DNA of 64,000 nucleotides from NCBI GenBank assembly GCA_039619475.1, contig CM077115.1, forward strand, positions 512,884,815-512,948,814, in the 5' to 3' direction. The notes beneath the pieces were generated by a model that saw only the letters and a list, made by a program, of their open reading frames with translations, did no database searches and was not told the DNA's origin. Below, piece by piece: positions 45,048 to 55,275 of the stretch (position 1 is the first letter of the stretch; the number at the start of each line of letters is the position of its first letter). The position numbers and the translations under genes were made by a program. The stretch is from Icerya purchasi. Lineage: Eukaryota > Arthropoda > Insecta > Hemiptera > Monophlebidae.

Positions 45048-47730
45048 GTGCCATATACTACAACTTGGGTCAGAGGCACCGGGGCTATTTTGTTAAATTA
45101 ATGGATATATGTTTGTTGTTTTCAGAAATTGTATGGTCTTTTTAAGTTCGTCTGGGCTGTCGGAGAGTGCTGTGCGTATTGATATGTTGTGATCCGGATG
45201 ATATTTTCGAAGTGGAATGCACGTTGTTAGTATATGATCGATTGTTAAAGGCTCTTGTCCGCAGTGGTAACATGTGGGCTGGGGTTCATTTTTCAATATG
45301 TGACCGTGAGTTAGTGCAGTGTGTCCGATTCTGAGCCGAGTTATTACCGCCTCCTCGCGTTGGGATGGGATGCATGTTTTCCACGGAGATGTGTTTGATT
45401 TGATGTTTCGGAGTTTGTTGACGGTAGAGATGCGCTTCCAGTTTGAGTCCCACGTATCGTGGAATACACTTTTGATGTTGCGTATTTGGTCTTGAATTGG
45501 AATCGGAATTGCTGGTACTGGGAACATCCTCGCTGCTTCCTTCGCGGCAGTGTCTGCTTCTTCGTTTTCCTTGATGTTAGAATGTGCTGGGATCCAGCAT
45601 ACGACGATTTCCTGTATATGACGGTGAGTTGACAAAAGAATATCCTGGGCAATCGGGTGGTTAACTTTTGTGTGATCAAGGTTAATGTTTTGAATGGCGC
45701 AAAGGGAGTCAGTAAAGATAACTATTTTCGGTAGGTTTAAATTAATAGCCAAATTGGTTGCCAAGTTTATTGCTGTTAGTTCTGCTGATAGTACGGAAAA
45801 TTCAATTGGTAATGAATATCTTACGGTGACGTCTTGGTGTATTACGGAACAGCCGACGCCTTCGGCTGTTTTTGATGCATCGGTGTAGAATTTTTCGTAT
45901 GGGTCAAGTGAGGCCATTAGTGTATCGTAGGTGCTTTGTTTTAGCATCATATTTTTGATGTGCAGTGCTAATGATGTGTCCGTTTTTAAGTTTATTGACA
46001 CGTTTGGCGGTATCGACGATATTATGCGATGGTCGATTTGTTCCGATTGATTAAGGTTCAAGGAGCGGATGATGTTTGCGACATGGGATTGAAATAATCC
46101 AGCGGAGTGGCGAAGATAGCGTGATGAATTTGCTTTTTGTAACTGTAGTGGATGTTTTTTCCCTTTGAGATATGTGTCAAGTTTTATTGTTAAGTATTCT
46201 CTCCGCAGTTTTAACGACCATTCACCAGCCTCAGCCAAAATGCTGACCGTTGGGCTGGTGTGGAAGGCTCCGATTGCCAATCGAATGGCCGAATGATGAA
46301 TGGAATCCAAGGTGCGCAGAATTGATGGTTTCGCCGTTCCATAGATTGGAGCACCATAGTCTAAGCAGGGACGTATCATTGTTCGATAGATTTTTAGTAG
46401 AGTAGCTCTATCCGCTCCAAAAGTGCTGTGAGATAGTTTTTTTATTAAATTTAATTTTTTCAAGCATTGTTGTTTTAATTCGTTTATATGGTGTTTCCAA
46501 GAAAGTGCGTCATCGAATGTTAAGCCAAGATATTTCACGGTTTGAGTTTGTGGGATTTGGATGTTATTTAATGTAACGGTTAGAGCTTTGCTGCAGCTTC
46601 TTAGTTTGCAGAAGTGAATGCATTTCGTCTTTGATACGGAAAATTCTAGGCCATTCCGTGTTGTCCACTCATATGCTTTATTTATTGCGTTTTGTAGTCT
46701 TCGAATACCGGATTGGAGATTTTTACAACCAACACAGATTGCGAAGTCGTCTGCGAACAGTGTTGATGATATCGATGTTGGAATGGATGCTGTTAGGTCA
46801 TTTATTGCGATGATGAATAATGTTGGGCTCAGCACGGAACCCTGTGGAACTCCGTTTTGAAGAGGTTTTAATGCGGATATAGCTCGGCCGATTCGTACTC
46901 GGAAGGTGCGTTCAGATAGGAAGTTTTCTATGAAGTACATTAAATGACCTCGGAAGCCCCACTTGTACAGTGTTACGATTGCTTTTCTTTTCCAAATCCG
47001 GTCAAAGGCCTTCGTTATATCAAAAAAGACGGCTAGGGTATGTTTGCGTAGTGCGAAGTTGCTCTGAATGAACGTTTGTAGGTGGATAAGATGATCGACT
47101 GTTGAGCGTGATGGTCGGAAGCCACATTGTATTGGAGATAACAGATTTCTATTTTCTAGTTCCCAGATTAGTCGTTTATTGATGATTTTTTCGAGAATTT
47201 TGCATAAGACTGAAGTTAAGGATATTGGCCTGAAATTATCTGCTTGCGACGGATTTTTGGTCGGTTTTTGTATCGGTATTATTATTGATTCTCTCCACTG
47301 CTTCGGGAAGGATCGTGTTGTCCATATGTGGTTAAACAGGTGGAGTAGTTTGTCGTACATGCACTCTGGTGCTTTTTTTAGGAACTGAATGTGAATACTA
47401 TCAGCACCGGTTGCCGAGTCCCTCATAGAATTGACTGCGCTGGTAATTTCATTTTTCCTTATAGGGGAGTTGTAGGTTAGGTTGTTAGCTGTTTCGAATT
47501 TTAAATTTCTAGATTCCATGCTCTGTTTTATTTGTAATGAGGACAGTGGCAATTTGTTGTCACTTGATATGTCTTCATTCGGGACAGCGTGTATCATATT
47601 TTACAAGGCTGGAATAGCAGTAATACAATTATTGAAGGTCCTTCGAAACAACTGGTAACAGATAATTTCAACCATTTCAATCACTCTAGAATACAAGAGG
47701 TTAAAACTCGTAAAAATAATATTCATTTAT
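45013..47730 (-). mobile_element. 5'-truncated I-type LINE with poly(A)
   Basis: T32 at 45,013-45,044 is the poly(A) tail of a minus-strand element, followed by a 48-bp 3' UTR and the RT/RNase H frame. The 5' end abuts the Penelope LTR near 47,730. It has no endonuclease or ORF1. Confidence 0.8.
45093..47597 (-). CDS. LINE reverse transcriptase-RNase H, 834 aa, lacking endonuclease
   Basis: RT (residues about 55-330): SATGADSIHIQFLKK, FRPISLTSVLCKILEKII, FFDITKAFDRIWKR, NGVPQGSVLSPTLFI and catalytic LFADDFAICVG; the thumb has KYLGLTFDDALSW. RNase H (about 560-690): FYTDASK, LSAELTAI, IFTDSLCAI and WIPAHSNIKENEEADTA, all catalytic acids present. The C-terminal zinc motif is CYHCGQEPLTIDHILTTC. 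It is uninterrupted but starts after an in-frame TAA just upstream, so the copy is 5'-truncated. It is closely related in layout to the element at the left edge but ends in poly(A) and not (AAG)n. Confidence 0.9.
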   Translation of the reverse strand: MIHAVPNEDISSDNKLPLSSLQIKQSMESRNLKFETANNLTYNSPIRKNEITSAVNSMRDSATGADSIHIQFLKKAPECMYDKLLHLFNHIWTTRSFPKQWRESIIIPIQKPTKNPSQADNFRPISLTSVLCKILEKIINKRLIWELENRNLLSPIQCGFRPSRSTVDHLIHLQTFIQSNFALRKHTLAVFFDITKAFDRIWKRKAIVTLYKWGFRGHLMYFIENFLSERTFRVRIGRAISALKPLQNGVPQGSVLSPTLFIIAINDLTASIPTSISSTLFADDFAICVGCKNLQSGIRRLQNAINKAYEWTTRNGLEFSVSKTKCIHFCKLRSCSKALTVTLNNIQIPQTQTVKYLGLTFDDALSWKHHINELKQQCLKKLNLIKKLSHSTFGADRATLLKIYRTMIRPCLDYGAPIYGTAKPSILRTLDSIHHSAIRLAIGAFHTSPTVSILAEAGEWSLKLRREYLTIKLDTYLKGKKHPLQLQKANSSRYLRHSAGLFQSHVANIIRSLNLNQSEQIDHRIISSIPPNVSINLKTDTSLALHIKNMMLKQSTYDTLMASLDPYEKFYTDASKTAEGVGCSVIHQDVTVRYSLPIEFSVLSAELTAINLATNLAINLNLPKIVIFTDSLCAIQNINLDHTKVNHPIAQDILLSTHRHIQEIVVCWIPAHSNIKENEEADTAAKEAARMFPVPAIPIPIQDQIRNIKSVFHDTWDSNWKRISTVNKLRNIKSNTSPWKTCIPSQREEAVITRLRIGHTALTHGHILKNEPQPTCYHCGQEPLTIDHILTTCIPLRKYHPDHNISIRTALSDSPDELKKTIQFLKTTNIYPLI

Positions 47731-47790
47731 AATAAAACAAACTTTAATAACAAACAATATAGAACAATAAATTAGATAAATACCTATTTA

Positions 47791-47822
47791 GAAACGTTTT
47801 CGGGCATAACCCATCATCAGCT
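47791..47822 (-). ncRNA. Hammerhead-ribozyme-like core, copy 1
   Basis: On the minus strand CTGATGA, a short TGGG-TTAT-GCCC hairpin, and GAAAACG follow in order, which is the conserved core arrangement CUGAUGA-stem II-GAAA. Hammerheads are known in LTRs of Penelope-like elements. Stems I and III were not fully modelled. Confidence 0.6.
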
Positions 47823-47987
47823 AACACTAACTTAAAGGAAACTTAAAACATACTGAAGTGAATATAGGGAATACATGTGTATATATAGTAGATGTAAAGA
47901 GGAATAAACATAGCAGGTATAAAAATCAATAGGTTGAAAATGCTAATAATTAATATAAAATATAAAATAAAACAAGAAGACAAAAAG

Positions 47988-48653
47988 TTAAATTTTTATA
48001 TTAAACAGTGGATTATTATTATTAGGTGTTTGGTCATTTAAAATATTATTTTTATATTTATTTATATAATAATTTTCTGCAATGTTCATATTATTACCTT
48101 TGTGATAAGTGGCCAGGATGGTTACAGTATTTTCTATTGAATTTGGTTTATGTTTATTTTTAATTAGATGTTCTGCATAGGTTGATTTTTCTATTTCATT
48201 ATTATTAAATGCTTTTATATGTTCTTTATATCTGCAATTAATTTTTCGCCCTGTTTGACCAATGTATGATTTCTCACAATCAGTACAATTTATTTTATAT
48301 ATACCGCTTTTTTCGTAAATATTATTATTTTTTAAATTTAAGGTGTTTATTTTATATCTTAAATTATTTTTAGTTTTGAATGCTACATTTAAACCTTGTT
48401 TTTTGAATAAATTGGTTAATTTGTATATGTTATTGTTTATAAATGTGAATGTTATCCATCCTTTATTGTTAGTAGCATTATTGACTCTTAATTTTTGTAT
48501 ATATTTTGATTTTGATTTTATTTTGTGAATTAGTTTATCTATTATTTGTTCGCCATAACCATTATTTCTTGCCAAAGTCTTTAATATATTAATTTCTATT
48601 TGTTTTTTATTTATATTCATGGGTGTAGTTAATAATCTATTTATTGTAGTCAT
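47988..48653 (-). pseudogene. Penelope-like element C-terminal domain with GIY-YIG endonuclease, 221 aa remnant
   Basis: The frame keeps the region after the RT thumb (INRLLTTPMN then NILKTLARNNGYGEQIIDKL) and a GIY-YIG nuclease: SGIYKINCTDCEKSYIGQTG with the Cys-x2-Cys typical of Penelope enzymes, catalytic Arg in RYKEHIKAF, then YAEHLIKNKH and Glu in NIAENYYINKYK. In these elements the nuclease nicks target DNA for priming. The RT domain is absent, so the element cannot move by itself. The frame itself is open. Confidence 0.85.
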
Positions 48654-48817
48654 GAAGTAAGCATAGTTTTATTTTATATTTTATATTAATTATTAGCATC
48701 TTCAACTTATTGATTTTTATACCTGCTATGTTTATTCCTCTTTACATCTACTATATATGCACATGTATTCCCTATATTCACTTCAGTATGTTTTAAGTTT
48801 CCTTTAAGTTAGTGTTA

Positions 48818-48848
48818 GCTGATGATGGGTTATGCCCGAAAACGTTTC
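48818..48848 (+). ncRNA. Hammerhead-ribozyme-like core, copy 2
   Basis: CTGATGATGGGTTATGCCC followed by GAAAACG on the plus strand, in the inverted LTR copy. Sequence identical to copy 1 through the core. Confidence 0.6.
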
Positions 48849-49143
48849 TAAATAGGTATTTATCTAATTTATTGTTTATATTGTTTGTTATTAAAGTTTG
48901 TTTTATTATACCATTTTAACAAACAGGATGTATTCACCTAAATTTAATATTCATTTAGATTAAGACACTATCTACTTTTAAGAATTATACTTACAAAACA
49001 GAATTAATGTGACCTAACGAACTTAATCGGAAGGGGCACATTAATGTTTGTAGGTGGATACATCCTGTTTGTTAAAACTGTATAATAAAACAAACTTTAA
49101 TAACAAACAATATAGAACAATAAAATAGATAAATACCTATTTA

Positions 49144-49174
49144 GAAACGTTTTCGGGCTTAACCCATCATCAGC
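49144..49174 (-). ncRNA. Hammerhead-ribozyme-like core, copy 3
   Basis: Same core as copies 1 and 2 with one change in the stem II loop (TTAA for TTAT on the minus strand). Loop variation with core conservation is what a retained ribozyme would show, but three copies are too few to prove it. Confidence 0.55.
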
Positions 49175-49205
49175 TAAAACTAACTTAAAGGAAACTTAAA
49201 ATGCC

Positions 49206-49675
49206 CGAAAACCTATATCTAATGAATCTTACAAAATACATTTGCCTCATCGGTAGTATCCGAAGTGACCCCCCCCCCCCAAAAAAAAATTATTCGTAGT
49301 CTTTCCAAGTGTAATGGCGTCCGGTGATGGTCCAATCTTATACGGAATATTGTACAGATATTATTTCGCTCCAAACCTTTTTCTTTAAACCGAGAATCCT
49401 TATCTATTTTGCTCTTAATAGAGTAATATATTTTCCCTTATACTTCGCTCCTGTTTTTACATTCTGCGCTCCACCTTCTAGCTAAATCTTCTCTTATATA
49501 AAGAAACTTATTCCTCCCAGTTTAACTTAATCTCCCTGATTTTATATTCCCCCCTTTCCCTCAATTCCGCCGTATGCTGGAATCCACTTAAATTTGACTA
49601 TGTTATTTTATTTATATCATCACCAATTTTCTAATCTTTTTTTCATTTCAATTTAACTAAACTGGCCTGCGAATC
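49206..49675. other. No supported gene
   Basis: Includes C10A9 at 49,270-49,288, which may be an element end, and pyrimidine-rich sequence resembling decayed LINE 3' DNA (plus strand). Nothing firmer. Confidence 0.35.
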
Positions 49676-50640
49676 TTATAGGATTAAAGTTTTTTTATTT
49701 TGTCGGTTTCTCAGAAATTCCAGTGCCAGGAATATTGCATAAAGTTCCATCATAAAAACCCTTTTAATCTGTAGATTACTGTAGTAAAATTCGGCCGAAT
49801 ATATGCCTCTTGCCTTGTCCACTGATCCATCAGTGTATACATATTCGTAATCTATATAATTGCTTAGCATTTCTTCAAATTGCATGTTATTTATTTGATT
49901 ATTTATCATATACATTTTATTATCCTCGATGAATATTGAAAGGGGCGTCCAACGCCCTTCCCAGCTCAAATAATTTGTAGGGAACTTAATATTCGAAATA
50001 ATATTTTGATGTGACAATCTTTTGGAACTTGTGATTAAAGGACAGCTCTTCTTATTCCTCCAATAACTATTATGTAGCATATTATTTAAACGAAGAATCT
50101 GTTTGTTAATCTCATGGTGCCTTTTTTCCCTAATTTTAATGTAAAACTTATCTGAGACATAATGCATACGTAAATCCAGAGGCAGCCGCTTCTGTTAAAA
50201 CGCAATGTGAGGGAGAAGACGCCATAAGTCCTATACACATTCTCAATGCCTTATTTAGAGTCGTCTGCAACTTCTTCATTCTACTTTGACTAAAATTTGT
50301 AAACGGGGCTACATAGTCCATGTGTGCTCTTATTAATGCTTTTTATGCTCACCGATTCTGGGTTCCCACCCAATTTAGTGCCCGCAATTTCTCTAATTAA
50401 ATTTATTCCTTTTTCGCATTTCTTCAAAATGTTATTTGTTTCATAATACCAATTAATTTTCGTATCGAATATAACTCCTAAATATTTGGAGGCCGCGCAA
50501 AACTGAATTGTTTTGTTTTCAATTTGTATGCGTGGGGACGTTATTAAATTGTGTCCTCTTGTAAACACTAGTCCACGCGTTTTTTCTATATTAATTTCTA
50601 AGCTTAAATTTTTTAGTTTCCTTACCACTTCTCCTACTGC
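49676..50640 (-). pseudogene. LINE fragment: RT thumb and start of RNase H
   Basis: From right to left: LEINIEKTRGLVFTRG, ASKYLGVIFDTKINW and INLIREIAGTKLGGNP. A frame break near 50,290-50,330 follows, then RAHMDYVAPF and LGLMASSPSHCVLTEAAA-like codons, another break near 50,165, and RNase H motifs YVYTDGSVDKA and MMELYAIFLALEFL. It stops before the rest of RNase H. Related to the fragment at 44.2-45.0 kb. Confidence 0.75.
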
Positions 50641-50803
50641 TTTTTGTGCTCTCAGGTGTAATTTTGGTTTTTATTGAACTGTTTTTAAATAATACATTTT
50701 ACATAAAAATAAATATATAAATGAGAGAAGAGAGAGATAAAGATATACCAAACATGTTCGACCTTTGTCTTTACATTTTTCTATATGCTACTGTTGCATC
50801 AAA

Positions 50804-52116
50804 TTTTTTTTTTTTTTTTATAAATGAAATGCCGTTTTTAACTACTAAGGTTATCATGGTGAGAGCTGCCCAGGCTACCTAAAGACCAGCCAACAGTCCG
50901 TCATCCTGAATGAACTTCTTCAAAGTGTTATATGATTTGTCGTTTAATATTTCTGTTAACGTTGTGAAGGTGCTTGGGGGACTGCATTAAAACTGCGACA
51001 TTCAATTATAATGTGTTGCACTGACGGGTATTTTAATTCAGCACAGTATGGACATGTATTAGGGGGTGTTATTCTTTGCAGTATGTGGTCATGACTTTTA
51101 TATGCCCTATTCTTAGCCGATTGATGGTTGTGTATTCGACACGCGTGTTATCAGTCGGCGGCCACCATGGATCGATCATTGGCTTTAAGAACGTAGTCTT
51201 TGACATCCATTCTTTGCTCCACTGCTCAGTTACTCTTTCGCGTAGGAATGTATCGAGCGTTGTTGGGCCTCCCGATTTATGCGGCATCGGGGATAACATA
51301 GCAGACCGAGCTTCTAGATTCGCGCGCTTATTCCCTGGGATCTGAGTATGTGCAGGGACCCATAGGAACCTAATCCGGTAGCCCTTCTGGTCTAGCAACA
51401 GCAGAGTCCCTTGAATTTTTTGCGCGATTGATTCTTCTGCATTATTATTTTGTAGACTTTGTATGGCGGTCAGAGAATTTATAGTAACCAGTATCTTTTT
51501 CCGTTGAGCTTTAGAACTGTAGTGCTCCTGGAGACAGAGCAGAACTGCAAGCATTTCTGCATCCAGTGCTGAACAAGCATCATTTAAACGGACCCCTACT
51601 AGTACTCCATCAATTTCGTAGGCGCACGCTGCTGGTGACAATTCACCTATACACGCCTTCGATCCGGCTGTATACACCTTTGTAAAATCTTCGTATCTGT
51701 TAATCACCTCAATTGCTTTCTTTTTGAGATCTTCTGTAGTTGTTTGTGAGTTATTGTACTCTAATAGTGATCGATTTATCTTTACTAGGTACTGGTCCCA
51801 TGGTGGAAGCAGTGGTAACCTCTTAGCTTCCGTCAGGTTCGGAAGGGGGACATTATGTTTACGCAGCATTTTATTTACTTTGGGGGAAAGCAGGTTTGAA
51901 GGGGCAAACTATTTTGTTTTCAATCGACCACTTTAATAAACTACGATAACTATGTAACGAGCGACTGTATTTTAGGGGTAATATCCCCGTTAAGGAACAC
52001 AAACTGGATGAAGGTGAAGTACGGTGTGCTCCCAGGATAATGCAAAGCGCAGAGTTTTGTATTGGATCAAGTATCTTTAATCCGAATATTTCTTTGCTGA
52101 TGAGTACACCTGACAT
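50804..52116 (-). pseudogene. LINE fragment: RT end, RNase H, poly(A)
   Basis: T16 at 50,804-50,819 is the poly(A) tail. Reading leftward: ILDPIQNSALCIILGAHRTS and GILPLKYSRSL (RT end), a frame break at 51,870, then RNase H: VYTAGSKACIGEL, LDAEMLAVLLCL, INSLTAIQSL and RFLWVPAHTQIPGN. The first catalytic Asp (TDGS) is Ala here and the third (SDS) is Asn, so the RNase H would be inactive. The C terminus is lost or frameshifted after TTINRLRIGHIK. Confidence 0.8.
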
Positions 52117-52343
52117 GCATAATTTATTTTACTGAGTATTAATGTTTTGTATATGTTTAGTAGTTTGCATCAAATGATGAATTCTAGGGAACAGAAAGAG
52201 AGGCTAAATGCGTGATCGCTGATAAAGAGTGTGAAATATTTAAAGGAGATAGTTTTGAAATCATAAGTGTACAAACTGCACCACTAACTGATAATTCGAA
52301 GATGCCGCCAGACATATTTTAGAAGAAAGGACTGTGATAAATC

Positions 52344-52613
52344 TCAGGAAGGACTTTTTTTAGCGCTCCTAACGTAAAGATAATTTGTGAATATTCTTGT
52401 GAGATCTCCTATTTTTCTTTCGGGGTAAATAGTTTCATTTGGCCAATAAATTTTCTGCCATTTTTCAATGGAGCTGAAAAGCACTTCGGATTGTTCTGGT
52501 GCCGAGAGTTGTTCCGGTGATGGTTCAGCTTCTTTGTAAATCACACGCAAGTAGAAAACGCGAATAAACTTGTCAAAATGTACAAAAAAGAACATCCATG
52601 CTGAGACTGTCAC
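52344..52613 (-). CDS. Unrecognised small open frame, up to 89 codons
   Basis: Protein-like composition (SPEQLSAPEQSEVLF, IEKWQKIYWPNE, KIGDLTRIFTNYLYV) but no recognised family. The frame opens after a TGA and its first ATG is about seven codons in. It is divergent from, and overlaps by a few bases, the small plus-strand frame at 52,598. It could be an exon or a chance frame. Confidence 0.25.
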   Translation of the reverse strand: MTVSAWMFFFVHFDKFIRVFYLRVIYKEAEPSPEQLSAPEQSEVLFSSIEKWQKIYWPNETIYPERKIGDLTRIFTNYLYVRSAKKSPS

Positions 52614-52861
52614 GCTTCACTTGTATTTCCGTAATAATGCCGCTTGAACAGACACACCAAATGTTCCGCATCTGCGAAGAAAATATTTGCTTCGGTGTTG
52701 CTTTACGTTTTTATAATCCGGCAGCCCGTGAGAACGAAATATTCGGAGCAATCAACAAATGCGATTTCGGTCAACTCCATTATTTTTTCTCGCAAATGAA
52801 GATTCAGAAGATATTTGAAACATATATGTCGGGGAAACTAAATAACTTTATTTCACTGTGA
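52598..52861 (+). CDS. Unrecognised small open frame, 87 codons
   Basis: Starts at ATG 52,598. Contains QMFRICEENICFGVALRF and EIFGAINKCDFGQLHYFFSQ, amphipathic-helix-like phrases without an assignable domain. No splice or repeat evidence. Divergent partner at 52,344-52,613. Confidence 0.25.
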   Translation: MLRLSRFTCISVIMPLEQTHQMFRICEENICFGVALRFYNPAARENEIFGAINKCDFGQLHYFFSQMKIQKIFETYMSGKLNNFISL

Positions 52862-53239
52862 AATCTTCAAGGAGCTTTTCTATTCGATATTTCTTTAAAG
52901 AAATTGCGAATTAGTTTCTTTATTCGTAAAGAAAAAATTTATAACTACTTCGTTTTGTAAAAAAAATTACAGTGATAAATATCTTGCATTTTGCAGTAGT
53001 GAATAAATGGCGACTCTGGCAGGTCTGACGTCACAACCCCAATTCCTGTCCCCGAGGCGAAAAGTCACCTAAGTATTTTATTCGGGAGGCAAAAATTCAC
53101 CCAATTTTTTATTCCGACGCTGAAAATGCACCCAAGTTTCCCCCAAGTTTCCCCCAATTTTCCCCAATTTTCCTCAAATTTTTCCAATTTTTTTGCAAAT
53201 TTCCTCCAAATTTCACCCTACAGGTCCCGCTCGTTTCCG

Positions 53240-54010
53240 ATAAACCGAACCGATTATAAATTAACCCAAGTATAATGTTTAAAGCCCGAAACTAACCCAA
53301 GTCCCCACTCTTCCCTCCCGCCCACAGCGATACCGCGATTTTTCAAAATTCTACGTGTAAGTATAAAAATTCCGAAATTAACCCAAGTGTAATATTTAAA
53401 GCTGAAAACTAACCAAACCCCTGCTCGCCCTCCTGGCATATCTCTAAAGCGCACGCGCCGTTCCCGCACACGCGCCGTTCCTCCGCATTTCCGATAATTC
53501 GATACGTTTAAAAATTAACCTCAATATAATATTTAAAGCAGGAAAGTAACCTAAGCCCCGCTCGCCCTCCTAGCATACTTAGAAGGCGCACGCGCCGTTC
53601 CCGCTCACTTGTCGATCGTTCGCGATACCGCGATTTTTCAAAATTCTACGTGTAAGTATAAAAATTCCGAAATTGACCCAAGTGTAATATTTAAAGCTGA
53701 AAACTAACCAAACCCCTGCTCGCCCTCCTGGCATATCTCTAAAGCGCACGCGCCGTTCCCCCGCATTTCCGATAATTCGATGCATTTAAAAATTAACCTC
53801 AATATAATATTTAAAGCAGGAAAGTAACCTAAGCCCCGCTCGCCCTCCTAGCATACTTAGAAGGTGCACGCGCCGTTCCCGCACACTTGTCGATCGTTCG
53901 CGATACCGCGATTTTCCAAAATTCTGCGTGTAAGTATAAAAATTCCGAATTTAACCAAAGTATAATATTTAAAGCCAGAAACTAACCTAAACCCCCCTTC
54001 TTCCTCTTTT
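53240..54010. repeat. Satellite-like tandem array, 280-296-bp higher-order unit
   Basis: The anchor GCGATACCGCGATTTT occurs at 53,326, 53,622 and 53,900 (spacing 296 and 278). Each unit has about two sub-units containing AACCTAAGTATAATATTTAAAGC variants, CTCGCCCTCCTRGCATA and GCGCACGCGCCGTTCCC. It is GC-richer than its surroundings. The two near-identical minus-strand frames inside it are repeat artefacts. Just upstream, 53,125-53,220 is a CCCCAAGTTT/CCCCAATTTT run. Confidence 0.8.
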
Positions 54011-54311
54011 TCCATTCGTACGTATTTTTTTATTTTTCAGGGCGTAATTATTATAAAATTAGCCTAAGATTTTTTTTATTTTTTTATTTCAACACATTCG
54101 CTTCAACCATCACTATATGTGACGTTGCATGCAAACACTTTCAAAACCGTTGAAACAGGATCTTAATATTCTTATAATTTCTATTCCAGTCGATACATTA
54201 TTATGGAACCACGCCCTACATGTACACACTAACGCTCTAAGTATATTTCTCATTTTCTACGGTTCCAAAAATTTTTTCTTTATTCTCTGATCGTTACAAA
54301 AGCGTACTGAC

Positions 54312-54684
54312 TAGTGATGGGAAACTTCGAAATGTTTCATTCGAATTATTCGATTGTTCGATAACTTCGAATGCATTCGATTGTTCCACAGTTGCATTCG
54401 AAATGTTATTTCATTCGTATAATTCATTCGTATTCACATCAGTCATTCGAATTAAAATCATTCGAATCAAAATCATTCGAATTAAAATCATTCGAATCAA
54501 AAATCATTCGAATCAAAATCATTCGAATTAAAATCATTCGAATCAAAATCATTCGAATCAAAATCATTCAAATTAAAATCATTTGAATCAAAATCATTCG
54601 ATTGTTTTTTTGTTTTTTTTTTTTTTTTTTTGACGATTGTTGATTGTTTCGATTGTAAAAACATTTCGAAATCGCACATCACTA
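54312..54684. mobile_element. hAT-like MITE, copy 1
   Basis: Ends are TAGTGATGGG and its imperfect complement CACATCACTA. The flanking 8 bp are GTACTGAC (left) and GCACTGAC (right), a 7/8 target-site duplication. TAGNGATGGG ends plus an 8-bp duplication are the hAT pattern. Inside are ATTCGA-rich sequence and a 15-bp minisatellite. Confidence 0.8.
54446..54602. repeat. 15-bp minisatellite (ATTCGAATCAAAATC) inside the MITE
   Basis: About ten tandem copies, alternating AATCAAAATC and AATTAAAATC variants. The unit contains palindromic ATTCGAAT. Period 15 gives the repetitive open frame seen here, which is not a gene. Confidence 0.85.
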
Positions 54685-54967
54685 GCACTGACAGATCACA
54701 CGCTTATATCTACCATAGTGTTAGCCACCACGAAAGCGAACCATTAGATCCCGTGCACACTCTGCTCTCGATAGTTTCCCTATCATTCATAATAATTTTT
54801 CAAAGCCTAAGTATCATAGAATTAGTGCAAGTATATTTATTATTTTTTCTCACTTACGATTATTTTTCCGTCCGTAAGTATTATAAAATTAGTCTAAGTA
54901 TATTTCTCATTTTCTACGGTTCCAAAAATTTTTCCTTATTCTCCGATCGTTACAAAAGCGCACTGAC

Positions 54968-55275
54968 TAGTGATGGGCAACTTCGAAATGATTCATTCGA
55001 ATTATTCGATTGTTCGATAACTTCGAATACATTCGATTGTTCCACAGTTACATTCGAAATGTTATTTCATTCGAATAATTCATTTGTATTCACAACAATC
55101 ATTCGAATTAAAATCATTCGAATCAAAATCATTCGAATCAAAATCATTTGAATTAAAATCATTCAAATTAAAATCATTCGAATCAAATCATTCGAATGAA
55201 AATCATTTGATTGTTTTTTTTTTTTGACGATTGTTGATTATTTCGATTGTAAAAACATTTCGACGCACATCACTA
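54968..55275. mobile_element. hAT-like MITE, copy 2
   Basis: TAGTGATGGGCAACTTCGAA start and ACGCACATCACTA end, flanked by GCACTGAC and GCACTGGC. It has fewer 15-bp units than copy 1, so the repeat number changed after the segment was duplicated. Confidence 0.8.

Larger units (their letters stand above)
47730..49205 (-). mobile_element. Penelope-like element fragment with inverted LTR copies
   Basis: The minus-strand GIY-YIG gene end is flanked by two inverted copies of about 240 bp (47,730-47,975 and 48,672-48,935), with a third partial copy at 49,052-49,205 in the orientation of the first. Inverted or tandem LTR-like ends and 5' truncation are characteristic of Penelope-like elements. Each copy holds a hammerhead-like core. 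Confidence 0.8.

Noticed and set aside
47730..49205. LTR retrotransposon or endogenous retrovirus
   Set aside because: The repeats are inverted, and the only gene is a GIY-YIG nuclease end typical of Penelope-like elements; no gag, protease or integrase.
53254..53785. Two similar ~70-aa minus-strand proteins
   Set aside because: Both come from tandem copies of the satellite unit. Near-identity is due to the DNA repeat.
54371..55151. Genes with IRIK repeats
   Set aside because: Translation of the 15-bp minisatellite and flanks of the MITEs.
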